From UCB3 sp964415605 (GTDB taxonomy: Bacteria > Chloroflexota > Anaerolineae > Epilineales > Epilineaceae), in NCBI GenBank assembly GCA_964415605.1, contig CAYQBA010000260.1, positions 1 through 5,061 of the forward strand: a DNA stretch of 5,061 bases, given 5' to 3'. Shown here piece after piece: positions 1-5,061 of the stretch; the stretch's first letter is position 1, and every line of letters starts with the position of its first letter. Position numbers and translations under genes: made by a program. A model generated the notes under the pieces. That model was given only the letters and a program-made list of their open reading frames with translations. It was not told the DNA's origin and searched no databases.

Positions 1-356
1 TTTAAGTTTTGCACCACCCGCCTAATGCCGACGAAGACCAAGAGGGCCTGCACCACCGTCACGACGAGCGCGCGGACCACCGCCCCCCCGGCGCGGCCCG
101 CGCCGACCCCCGGTGCCGGCAGGTCCATGGGGGGCGCCGCGGCGCCGCCATACGGTTGGAACAGCGGGAGATCGAAGGCGGCGTCCGACCGCCAGGCGGA
201 CGGCGAGACTTCCCAGCTCGACGGCGGCCAGGCCATGGCGTCACGCTCGACGGACGGCGGCACGTCCGGCAAGCTGCCCCAACGGGCGGGTGACGTCAGC
301 GAGGGCGCCGCGGCATCCGAGGCGGCATCGGCGGGGGAGGGGAAAGGTGATGGCAT
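1..356 (-). CDS. lepB: Signal peptidase I, N-terminal part (runs off the left edge)
   Basis: This reading frame is open from an ATG at 356 to the window edge, giving 118 codons and a partial 119th. Residues 1-90 are rich in Pro, Ala, Ser and Trp. A hydrophobic segment follows at about 92-110 (VVRALVVTVVQALLVFVG), then RRVVQNL at the edge. A membrane helix ending in '(I/V)RxVVQN' just before the substrate-binding 'SMxPT' region is typical of type I signal peptidases, which cleave signal peptides on the outer face of the cytoplasmic membrane. The catalytic Ser and Lys would lie beyond the edge, so the assignment rests on this helix and its flank alone. The third codon position is mostly G or C, supporting coding. 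No Shine-Dalgarno is visible. In-frame ATGs at 236 and 128 are alternatives that would shorten an unusually long cytoplasmic tail. It lies 119 bases after the anti-sigma gene. Another single-pass membrane protein cannot be excluded. Confidence 0.68.
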   Translation of the reverse strand, partial: MPSPFPSPADAASDAAAPSLTSPARWGSLPDVPPSVERDAMAWPPSSWEVSPSAWRSDAAFDLPLFQPYGGAAAPPMDLPAPGVGAGRAGGAVVRALVVTVVQALLVFVGIRRVVQNL

Positions 357-387
357 GGCACGCGACCGAAGGTTGGGATCGATTCCA

Positions 388-416
388 GAGCCGATCGAGC
401 GCGTGTCATCCGGCTC
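388..416 (-). repeat. Inverted repeat in the signal peptidase 5' leader
   Basis: GAGCCG (416-411) pairs with CGGCTC (393-388) across a 17-base loop in the predicted leader of the signal peptidase transcript. No T-run follows, so it is not a classical terminator. It could be a regulatory hairpin or chance; a six-base stem with a long loop is weak evidence. Confidence 0.2.
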
Positions 417-436
417 AATCCTCGTCATCGCTGGAA

Positions 437-465
437 ATGATAATCTTTGCCGCCCGATCGGCCAA
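437..465 (-). promoter_or_regulatory. Candidate sigma-70 promoter for the signal peptidase gene
   Basis: On the minus strand TTGGCC (465-460) is followed by a 17-base spacer and TATCAT (442-437). These match TTGACA at 4 of 6 positions and TATAAT at 5 of 6, at ideal spacing. Transcription would start near 430, leaving about 74 bases before the ATG at 356. It lies in a locally AT-rich patch in otherwise very GC-rich DNA, just past the anti-sigma stop. Read-through from the sigma/anti-sigma genes is also possible, since no terminator is visible between them. The match is by eye only. Confidence 0.4.
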
Positions 466-475
466 GATCGAGGCG

Positions 476-1456
476 TCAGCGCCGGGCCACGGTCGGGGCC
501 GCCGCGGCCGCCTGCTGCCCGTCATCGGGGACCAAGGGGATCTCGAACAGGCGGTGGTGGGCAGGCTCGACCATCAAGACCAGCGTGGTGTCGCGGTGCA
601 CCGGCGCGCCGGCCGCCAGCGTCCAGTAGTTCAGCGAGCGTTCGACGGCTTCGAACTTCCCGGCGAGGGCGGCCCTCCCGTCCGGCTTCTTGAACCAGCA
701 CTCGATCCATTCGCCGTCGCCGAGCGGCGGGAGGTTGCCGGCGAAGAGCACCGCGCGGGCCAGCGCGGGGTCGAAGAGCACCCGCGTCCACGCGCCGTCC
801 GCGCCGGCCGCGAATGCATCGCTGCTCATCCGGCTGATCTCCGCCATGTCCGCGTGGTGCCGGATCGCGGTCTGATCCAGCTCCGCGTCCAGCCGCGCGG
901 CCTCGGCCCGCGCCTGCCACCAGGCCGCGCCGAGGATCAGCGCGGCGCATCCCAACGCCGCCGGCACCACTGCCTGGAGTCGGGGCGACCACGGCCGCCA
1001 CGACACCGCCCCGTCCCGGCGGGCCGGTTGACCCGTCCCCCTCGCAGGCTTCGCCGTGGTGCCGCGCCGCTCCGGCGCCCCATCGGCTTGCTGGCCGGGC
1101 CAGCGCGATCGACCGGCTGCCGGCTCCAGCATCGAGGGCAGCGCCGTAGGGTCTTGGCCCGACGCGAGGGCGTCGAGCTCGCCCAGCAGGGTCTCGATAT
1201 CGGGCAGCGCCCCGCGCGACTCCAGCTGCGCGACCTGCGACAACGCCTCGTACATCTCGGCGCAGTGGGGGCAGAGGTCGAGGTGGATCGGGATGCCGGG
1301 CTGGTCGAGGCCCGGCGCGGCGCCGGCGACCTCGAGATCTACATAACGTGCGATGATGTCGACGACGACGGCGCAATCCAGATCTTCGGGGTGATCGGTC
1401 AGCAGCCGTTCGACGAGGCGGTGGAGCTTGTCGTCATGCATGGGGGTGATGCTCAA
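476..1456 (-). CDS. Membrane-anchored zinc-binding anti-sigma factor (zf-HC2 / RskA-like)
   Basis: The 326-residue protein would bind the ECF sigma factor encoded just upstream and hold it inactive at the cytoplasmic membrane. The N-terminal domain (about 6-80) has Cys28 and the HLDLCPHC motif (His58, Cys62, Cys65), the H-x3-C-x2-C zinc signature of ZAS anti-sigma domains. A Gly/Pro/Arg-rich linker (about 100-155) leads to one transmembrane segment at about 161-180, with Arg residues on its N-terminal side, predicting N-in/C-out. A short Ala/Glu/Arg-rich, possibly coiled stretch (182-210) follows. The outer domain (about 222-310) contains FAGNLPPLGDGEWIECWF, AGKFEA and LVLMVEP, resembling the RskA C-terminal domain. 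The first in-frame start is TTG at 1456, three codons after an in-frame TGA; ATG at 1441 (Met6) is the alternative and gives 321 residues. Neither has a Shine-Dalgarno, so coupling to upstream translation is likely. The bound sigma and the signal sensed are inferred. Confidence 0.85.
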   Translation of the reverse strand: MSITPMHDDKLHRLVERLLTDHPEDLDCAVVVDIIARYVDLEVAGAAPGLDQPGIPIHLDLCPHCAEMYEALSQVAQLESRGALPDIETLLGELDALASGQDPTALPSMLEPAAGRSRWPGQQADGAPERRGTTAKPARGTGQPARRDGAVSWRPWSPRLQAVVPAALGCAALILGAAWWQARAEAARLDAELDQTAIRHHADMAEISRMSSDAFAAGADGAWTRVLFDPALARAVLFAGNLPPLGDGEWIECWFKKPDGRAALAGKFEAVERSLNYWTLAAGAPVHRDTTLVLMVEPAHHRLFEIPLVPDDGQQAAAAAPTVARR

Positions 1457-1508
1457 CGGGAGAGGTCACGTTGGGTGTGACGCCGGGGACGCTGGGAGTC
1501 TTACGCAT
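1434..1508 (-). CDS. Possible 24-codon leader ORF between sigma and anti-sigma genes
   Basis: ATG at 1508 opens two bases after the sigma stop and encodes MRKTPSVPGVTPNVTSPVEH plus HPHA, ending at a TGA at 1436-1434. It has the best Shine-Dalgarno in this part of the window (GAGGG, 1519-1515, six bases upstream). Its stop lies inside the start region of the anti-sigma gene (ATGCATGA), so a ribosome finishing here would be placed on the anti-sigma ATG at 1441. I infer a translational-coupling leader that links anti-sigma synthesis to sigma synthesis. The peptide is Pro/Val/Thr-rich with no recognisable domain. It may simply be chance sequence in an untranslated spacer. Confidence 0.3.
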   Translation of the reverse strand: MRKTPSVPGVTPNVTSPVEHHPHA

Positions 1509-1510
1509 CT

Positions 1511-2197
1511 TCAGCCCTCGCGCTCCGAGGCCGTGAAGGCCGCGAGGACGTCGCCGGCGGACCATCCGCGCTGTTCCATCGCGCCGCGCAGCTTCTTGCG
1601 CGCATCGTGCACGAGCTTGTAGATGTTGTTCCGGTTGGTCTCGAGCTCGAGGGCCGTGTCCTCGATGGACCGCCCTTCCAGGATCACCCGGGTCAGCACG
1701 ACGCGCTGCCGCTCGCTGAGGTCCGCGTCGATCGCCTGCCGGATGGCGTCCCAGACCAACGCCCGCGTGACCCGCAGCTCTGGCGCGTCGGCGCCGTCGT
1801 CGGTCTTGAGCTTCACGTCGGGCGACTCCGACTCGGTCAACGCTTCGAGCGAGCTGTTCTCCCACCGCTTGCGCCGCAGCTCGCCGGCCACGAGGTTGAT
1901 CGCCACGCGATAGGCCCACGTCGTCAGCTTGCTGTCGCCCCGGAAGCGCTCCAGGTTGGCCAGCACCTGGATGGTGGCCTCCTGCGCCCAGTCCTCGGCC
2001 AGCTGCCGGAGCTCGTCGGGGTGAACTCCGCCGAGGTCGCTCCGATGATGGGTGAGGTAGATCAGGATGGCGCGCAGCAGATACGCACGCAGATCGTCGA
2101 CCGCCGCGTCACGCGCCGACCCGCCCGAACGCAGGTCCGCGATCCAGTCGTCGTTCGAGCGGGTTCGGGAAGCACTGGACACGATCGTGTGGTCCAT
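1511..2197 (-). CDS. ECF-type RNA polymerase sigma factor (sigma-70 family)
   Basis: The 228-residue protein would direct RNA polymerase to a specific promoter set, most likely in response to an envelope or stress signal relayed by the adjacent anti-sigma factor. The sigma region 2 domain spans about 35-112, with QEATIQVLANLERFRG (72-87) and TTWAYRVAINLVAGELRRKR (92-111), the core-binding and -10 recognition parts. A variable linker follows (about 113-140). Region 4 covers about 145-207, with LSERQRVVLTRVILEGRSIED and the helix-turn-helix ETNRNNIYKLVHDARKKLR that contacts the -35 element. Region 3 is absent, as expected for the ECF group. The length is slightly above the usual 170-200 residues because of an N-terminal stretch of about 35 residues and a tail ending GWSAGDVLAAFTASEREG. 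ATG at 2197 is the most upstream start in frame; it has no clear Shine-Dalgarno. The leader and anti-sigma genes follow at once, consistent with co-transcription. The ECF subgroup and regulon cannot be read from the sequence. Confidence 0.92.
   Translation of the reverse strand: MDHTIVSSASRTRSNDDWIADLRSGGSARDAAVDDLRAYLLRAILIYLTHHRSDLGGVHPDELRQLAEDWAQEATIQVLANLERFRGDSKLTTWAYRVAINLVAGELRRKRWENSSLEALTESESPDVKLKTDDGADAPELRVTRALVWDAIRQAIDADLSERQRVVLTRVILEGRSIEDTALELETNRNNIYKLVHDARKKLRGAMEQRGWSAGDVLAAFTASEREG
1515..1519 (-). promoter_or_regulatory. Shine-Dalgarno GAGGG inside the sigma gene end
   Basis: GAGGG lies in the last codons of the sigma factor gene, six bases before the ATG at 1508. It is notable because the sigma, anti-sigma and DHH/nucleotidyltransferase genes show no such site before their own starts. 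It supports initiation at the short leader ORF rather than directly at the anti-sigma start. Confidence 0.4.
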
Positions 2198-2317
2198 GGG
2201 GAAGCGGTGCCGGTCGGCTGGCTGCCGAGCGTGCGGCGCCGGACCCGCGCGGATCCCGCACCGGTCGGCGGTCGGATGCGCCCATCATACCACAGGCGCG
2301 TCGCTCGGGCGCCGACG
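2198..2317. other. Intergenic region before the sigma factor gene
   Basis: This 120-base gap separates the DHH/nucleotidyltransferase stop from the sigma factor start. It holds the extended -10 candidate and a five-base-pair GC stem (GGCGC 2313-2309 with GCGCC 2299-2295, nine-base loop) without a T-run, so I do not call a terminator. The 80 bases between the predicted transcript start and the ATG are GC-rich and show no Shine-Dalgarno or recognisable riboswitch. Confidence 0.5.
2284..2292 (-). promoter_or_regulatory. Extended -10 promoter candidate for the sigma/anti-sigma operon
   Basis: TGGTATGAT on the minus strand matches the extended -10 pattern TGnTATAAT, with 5 of 6 in the hexamer plus the TG. 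No -35 hexamer is recognisable 16-18 bases upstream, which extended -10 promoters can tolerate. Transcription would start near 2277, giving a leader of about 80 bases to the ATG at 2197. It begins about 26 bases past the stop of the DHH/nucleotidyltransferase gene, so the sigma gene probably has its own transcript. I see no obvious ECF-type -35/-10 pair here, so autoregulation is not supported by eye. Confidence 0.42.
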
Positions 2318-4891
2318 TCACGCCGGATCACGCAGCAGCGATCGCGCCAGGGCCAGCGCCGCCGGGCGGTCGGTGGCCCGTCCGTCGAGCTGCGCGGCGC
2401 GCACGGCGTCGAGCACCGCGCCCATGCGCGGCCCGGGCGGCTCGCCGAGCGCGATGAGGTCCTCGCCCGTGATCAGGTGAGCCAGGCGCGTCACCTGACG
2501 GGCGTGCCGCCACAGGTGCTCGCGGCGGATCGGGTCGCCGGACGTCAGCCACGCCAGCGCCACGGATTCCGGCGGTCGACCGGCCAGCTCGGCGGCCACC
2601 ATGCTGGGTGTCGCCGCCGGATCGCCCAGCGCCGCCGCCGCGCGCACGGCGATCAACGCGTGCAGGCGACCGGTCATCCGCCCCGAGAGCCCCAGGCGGG
2701 CAGCGGCGGCGGCGCCGATCGCGCCCTGCTCGGCGAGCCACAGGATGAGCCTGTCGCCCGGTCCCGGTGCGCTCGGGAGGCCCGGCTCGACCCGGCGCCA
2801 TGCCGACCATGCGGCGGGAAGTGCGTCGAGCCGGCGCTCGGTGGCGGTGCCCGCCGTCAGGCCCCGGGACACGGCATCGAGCGCGCCGAGCGCCTCGAGG
2901 CGCCTGAGGACCGCGGCCGGATCCCGTTCCGCGAAGAGCTGGAGGATCTCGGCTCGGATGCGTGCGCCGGAGACGCGCTCCAGGAGCCCGACGGCCCCCG
3001 GCACGCCGCCGGCGGTCGCGGGATCCATCCGGAAGCCAAAACGGGCCTCGAAGCGCACGGCCCGCAACAGCCGCGTGGGGTCTTCGACGAAGCTCAGCGG
3101 GTGCAGGGTGCGGATGACGCCCGCGCGCAGGTCGTCGAGCCCGTTGAAGAGGTCGATGACGGTGCCGAAACGATCGGGGTCGACGTCGACCGCGAGGGTG
3201 TTGATCGTGAAATCGCGGCGTTCAAGGTCGCTGCGCAGCGACCCGCGCTCGACGGTCGGCAGCGCCGTCGGCGACGCGTAGTGCTCCGTTCGGGCGCCGA
3301 CAAGATCGATCGGCGCCCCGTCCGGCCGGTGCCACTTGGCGGTGCCGAAGCGCGCGTGAGCCGTGACGGTGCCGCCGACGCGAGCGGCGACCGCGTGGGC
3401 GAGCGCGACCGCGTCGCCCTCGACGACGACGTCGATGTCGGGACCGGGCGGCACGCCAAGCACCAGATCGCGCGGCAGCCCGCCGACCAGGAACGCCCGA
3501 TCGCCCCGCTCGCGCGCCACCGCCGCCACGTGGCGGATCGCCGCCACGTCCGGCGGGGCGAGGGCGTCCGCGAGATCGACGATGGTTTCGGCCGGCCCCG
3601 GCCGGCCTTCGCGCGCGCTCCACAGCCGGAGCAGGTCGCCGCGCGTGACGATCCCGACGAGCCGCGATCCGGCGACGACCGGCACCTGGCTCAAATGATG
3701 GGTGACCATCCGCCGCTGCAGCTCTGCGACGGTGTCGGCCGGCGACACCGTGACCCCTTGACCCGTGACGAGCTGGCGCACCGTCAGCTGGCCCAGGTGG
3801 TGGTGGAGCGCTCGGTCGAGCTCGCGCCGCGTCGTGATCCCGAGCACGTCCACGCCGTCGACGACGGGATAGCCCTCGTGCCCGTATCGCCGGCAGATCG
3901 GCACGGCATCGGCGACCGTCAGGTCGGCCGCCAGCGTCCGCAGCGGCCCGCGCGACATGATGTCGCCGACGAGCGCGGCGGGGCGCACCGCGCCGGGCAG
4001 GGCATCGAGGATGGCCTGCTTCGCGGCGGGCAGGGCAGGGCCGCGCAGGCTCGCGGCGGCCGCGCGCGCGTGGCCGTTGCCGCCCAGCCGCCGGGCCACC
4101 GCGGCGGCGTCGATGTCGGCCGACCGGCTGCGTCCGACCATGTGAAGCACCGCGCCGACGTCGACGACGATGAACAACGCGTCCGGGTCGAGCAGGTCCA
4201 TCAGCTTGGTCGCGAGCGGCGCCACCTCGTCGTCGAAGCCGGGCGCGGCAGCGGCGGCCACGGCGATGCGATGGCCGCCGACGTCGACGGCGGCGGCGGC
4301 GTCGGCAAGATCCAGCAATACGGCGCGGCCGGCCTCGGACAACGCGTGGCCGAGGAACCGGTCGATGGCCGTCAGGTCGGCGCCGTGTTCCAGCAGCCGG
4401 GCGGCCGCCCGCAGGTCGCGGGGCGTCGTGCCGGCGTACCTCAGGCTCCCGGTGTCCTCGTGGATGCCCAGCAGGAGCAGCGTGGCTTCGATCGGGGTCG
4501 GCGTCAGCCCGGCGGTGGTCAGCCGCTCGACGATGAGCGTCGCGGCCGCGCCCACGGGTTGGACGTCGTCGCCTTCGGCCGCCGTCTCCTGGCCGGGCGC
4601 GCCGGCGATCACGTGGTGGTCGATGACGACGCGCGGCGTGGCGGCGGTCATCCCGCGGATCGACGCGGGGTGAGCGGTGTCGACGATCCACGCGCGCGCC
4701 ACCGGGCCGCGGTCGACCTCGTCGCGCCCGCGCAGCGGGAGGTTCCGCCCGTAGAGGGTCAAGAACTCCCGGACGTTGGCGTTCACTGTCATCGGCAACA
4801 CGGGCACGGCGCCGGGGATCAGGCGCGCCAATCCGACCATCGACGCGATCGCGTCGAAGTCGGCGTGCTCATGCGTCAGGATGACCTCCAT
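2318..4891 (-). CDS. DHH phosphoesterase / double CBS / tRNA nucleotidyltransferase fusion protein
   Basis: The 857-residue protein joins an RNA or nucleotide phosphodiesterase to an enzyme adding 3'-terminal nucleotides to tRNA. The DHH domain (1-190) has His7, Asp11 and Asp13 in HEHADFDAIAS, Asp71 in VDTAH, Asp91-His92-His93, and Asp146 in GIHEDTGSL, the metal-binding set of the RecJ/NrnA superfamily. DHHA1 (about 205-285) ends with GGNGHARAAAAS. Two CBS domains follow (about 305-363 and 366-424), usually adenine-nucleotide sensors. The class II nucleotidyltransferase (about 450-857) has VGGLPRDLVLG, catalytic Asp485 and Asp487 in GPDIDVVVEGD, RRDFTIN (558-564) and EDPTRLLRAVRF (603-614). 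Its C-terminal region ends with the family-typical LITGEDLIALGEPPGPRMG. All key acidic residues are present, so both enzymes look active. This architecture is known; the Aquifex A-adding enzyme is, from memory, similar. CCA- versus A-only addition cannot be decided here. ATG at 4891 starts a typical DHH N-terminus, has no Shine-Dalgarno and lies 12 bases after the preceding stop, suggesting coupling. Confidence 0.93.
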   Translation of the reverse strand: MEVILTHEHADFDAIASMVGLARLIPGAVPVLPMTVNANVREFLTLYGRNLPLRGRDEVDRGPVARAWIVDTAHPASIRGMTAATPRVVIDHHVIAGAPGQETAAEGDDVQPVGAAATLIVERLTTAGLTPTPIEATLLLLGIHEDTGSLRYAGTTPRDLRAAARLLEHGADLTAIDRFLGHALSEAGRAVLLDLADAAAAVDVGGHRIAVAAAAAPGFDDEVAPLATKLMDLLDPDALFIVVDVGAVLHMVGRSRSADIDAAAVARRLGGNGHARAAAASLRGPALPAAKQAILDALPGAVRPAALVGDIMSRGPLRTLAADLTVADAVPICRRYGHEGYPVVDGVDVLGITTRRELDRALHHHLGQLTVRQLVTGQGVTVSPADTVAELQRRMVTHHLSQVPVVAGSRLVGIVTRGDLLRLWSAREGRPGPAETIVDLADALAPPDVAAIRHVAAVARERGDRAFLVGGLPRDLVLGVPPGPDIDVVVEGDAVALAHAVAARVGGTVTAHARFGTAKWHRPDGAPIDLVGARTEHYASPTALPTVERGSLRSDLERRDFTINTLAVDVDPDRFGTVIDLFNGLDDLRAGVIRTLHPLSFVEDPTRLLRAVRFEARFGFRMDPATAGGVPGAVGLLERVSGARIRAEILQLFAERDPAAVLRRLEALGALDAVSRGLTAGTATERRLDALPAAWSAWRRVEPGLPSAPGPGDRLILWLAEQGAIGAAAAARLGLSGRMTGRLHALIAVRAAAALGDPAATPSMVAAELAGRPPESVALAWLTSGDPIRREHLWRHARQVTRLAHLITGEDLIALGEPPGPRMGAVLDAVRAAQLDGRATDRPAALALARSLLRDPA
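3590..3607. repeat. Duplicated GGCCGGCC palindrome at an interdomain linker
   Basis: Two copies of the 8-base palindrome GGCCGGCC (3590-3597 and 3600-3607) are separated by CC. They lie inside the fusion gene and encode the Gly/Arg/Pro linker (GRPGPAE) between the second CBS domain and the nucleotidyltransferase domain. This is probably compositional in such GC-rich DNA, but it coincides with the domain junction. Confidence 0.35.
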
Positions 4892-4903
4892 GGCGCGGCC
4901 AGT

Positions 4904-5061
4904 CTACGCGCGGGCCCGATCGGCGTCAATCGCCGCGGCCGCGTCGCCGCGGGTGGCGACGGGCACGCTGGCCGCGGCGGAGGCGAGGCACGCGCGCCCG
5001 CGCCGGGTGAGCGCCCATCGCGCCGGCGTGTCGGCGTGGTCCACGACGACGAGCCCGCGCG
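4904..5061 (-). CDS. C-terminal end of an unidentified protein, possibly winged-helix
   Basis: A frame open from the right edge codes for 51 residues before TAG at 4906-4904. It reads RGLVVVDHADTPARWALTRR, then GRACLASAAASVPVATRGDA, then AAAIDADRARA. Codons strongly favour G or C in third position, the other two minus-strand frames look less protein-like, and the stop is 12 bases before the DHH/nucleotidyltransferase ATG. The pattern 'RGLVVVD..DTPARWALTRRGRACLA' resembles the wing and last helix of a winged helix-turn-helix domain, where 'xLTxxGR' is common, followed by a short disordered Ala/Asp tail. That would suit a DNA-binding regulator, but the fragment is too short to name a family. 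The tight spacing suggests co-transcription with the gene that follows. The beginning of the gene lies outside the window. Confidence 0.55.
   Translation of the reverse strand, partial: RGLVVVDHADTPARWALTRRGRACLASAAASVPVATRGDAAAAIDADRARA

Noticed and set aside
357..386. GGAAT followed about 17 bases later by a GTCGCG-type sequence as an ECF-regulated promoter of the signal peptidase gene
   Set aside because: It loosely resembles the GGAAC/CGTC pattern, but transcription would begin at or past the preferred ATG, and no second copy is visible upstream of the sigma gene.
917..950. Cys170 in the anti-sigma membrane segment as a lipoprotein attachment site
   Set aside because: The preceding residues (AALG) do not fit a standard lipobox, and the segment is internal with a large cytoplasmic domain before it.
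113..1480. A 455-codon plus-strand open frame opposite the anti-sigma and signal peptidase genes
   Set aside because: It is Arg/Pro/Gly-rich with no recognisable domain and lies wholly antisense to two genes with clear motifs. Long antisense frames are expected at this GC content.
2295..2313. GC-rich hairpin just after the fusion gene stop as a terminator
   Set aside because: Only five base pairs and no following T-run; it overlaps the -35 region of the predicted sigma promoter.
2601..3281. A 226-codon plus-strand frame opposite the nucleotidyltransferase domain
   Set aside because: Ser/Arg/Ala-rich with no motif, and antisense to conserved catalytic motifs.
3222..4691. A 489-codon minus-strand frame within the fusion gene
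   Set aside because: It is almost entirely Arg/Ala/Pro/Gly, the typical composition of an out-of-frame reading, and overlaps the well-supported DHH/CBS frame.

Overview
The window is very GC-rich, and every gene I can support lies on the minus strand. The gene content fits a high-GC bacterium, most probably of the Chloroflexota. This rests on a fused DHH / double-CBS / tRNA nucleotidyltransferase gene, a signal peptidase I whose start resembles the 'VVQN' type, and an ECF sigma factor with an 'NRNNIYKLVHDARKKLR' recognition helix. The phylum assignment is inference; no rRNA or other marker is present.

Reading in the direction of transcription (right to left): (1) The last 51 codons of an unidentified gene, possibly winged-helix, enter from the right edge. 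(2) After only 12 bases comes an 857-residue protein joining a DHH/DHHA1 phosphoesterase, two CBS domains and a class II tRNA nucleotidyltransferase (CCA- or A-adding). These two genes look like one operon. (3) A 120-base gap carries a TGnTATGAT extended -10 element and is followed by an ECF-type sigma factor. (4) A 54-base gap contains a possible 24-codon leader ORF with a good Shine-Dalgarno sequence; its stop overlaps the start of the next gene. (5) That next gene is a membrane-anchored zinc-binding anti-sigma factor with an N-terminal H-x3-C-x2-C motif, one transmembrane segment and an RskA-like outer domain. (6) A 119-base gap with a TTGGCC-17-TATCAT promoter candidate is followed by the first 118 codons of a type I signal peptidase (lepB), which runs off the left edge.

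The sigma and anti-sigma genes form a self-contained regulatory unit: the anti-sigma would hold the sigma factor at the membrane until an envelope signal releases it. A signal peptidase gene directly downstream is suggestive, because another anti-sigma factor (RsiV of Bacillus) is known to be cut by signal peptidase, and this anti-sigma has an Ala-Arg-Ala sequence just outside its membrane segment. The tRNA/DHH gene is a housekeeping RNA-end maintenance gene and is probably transcribed separately. I see no mobile elements, CRISPR arrays, tRNA or rRNA genes. No stretch over 300 bases is without a gene.
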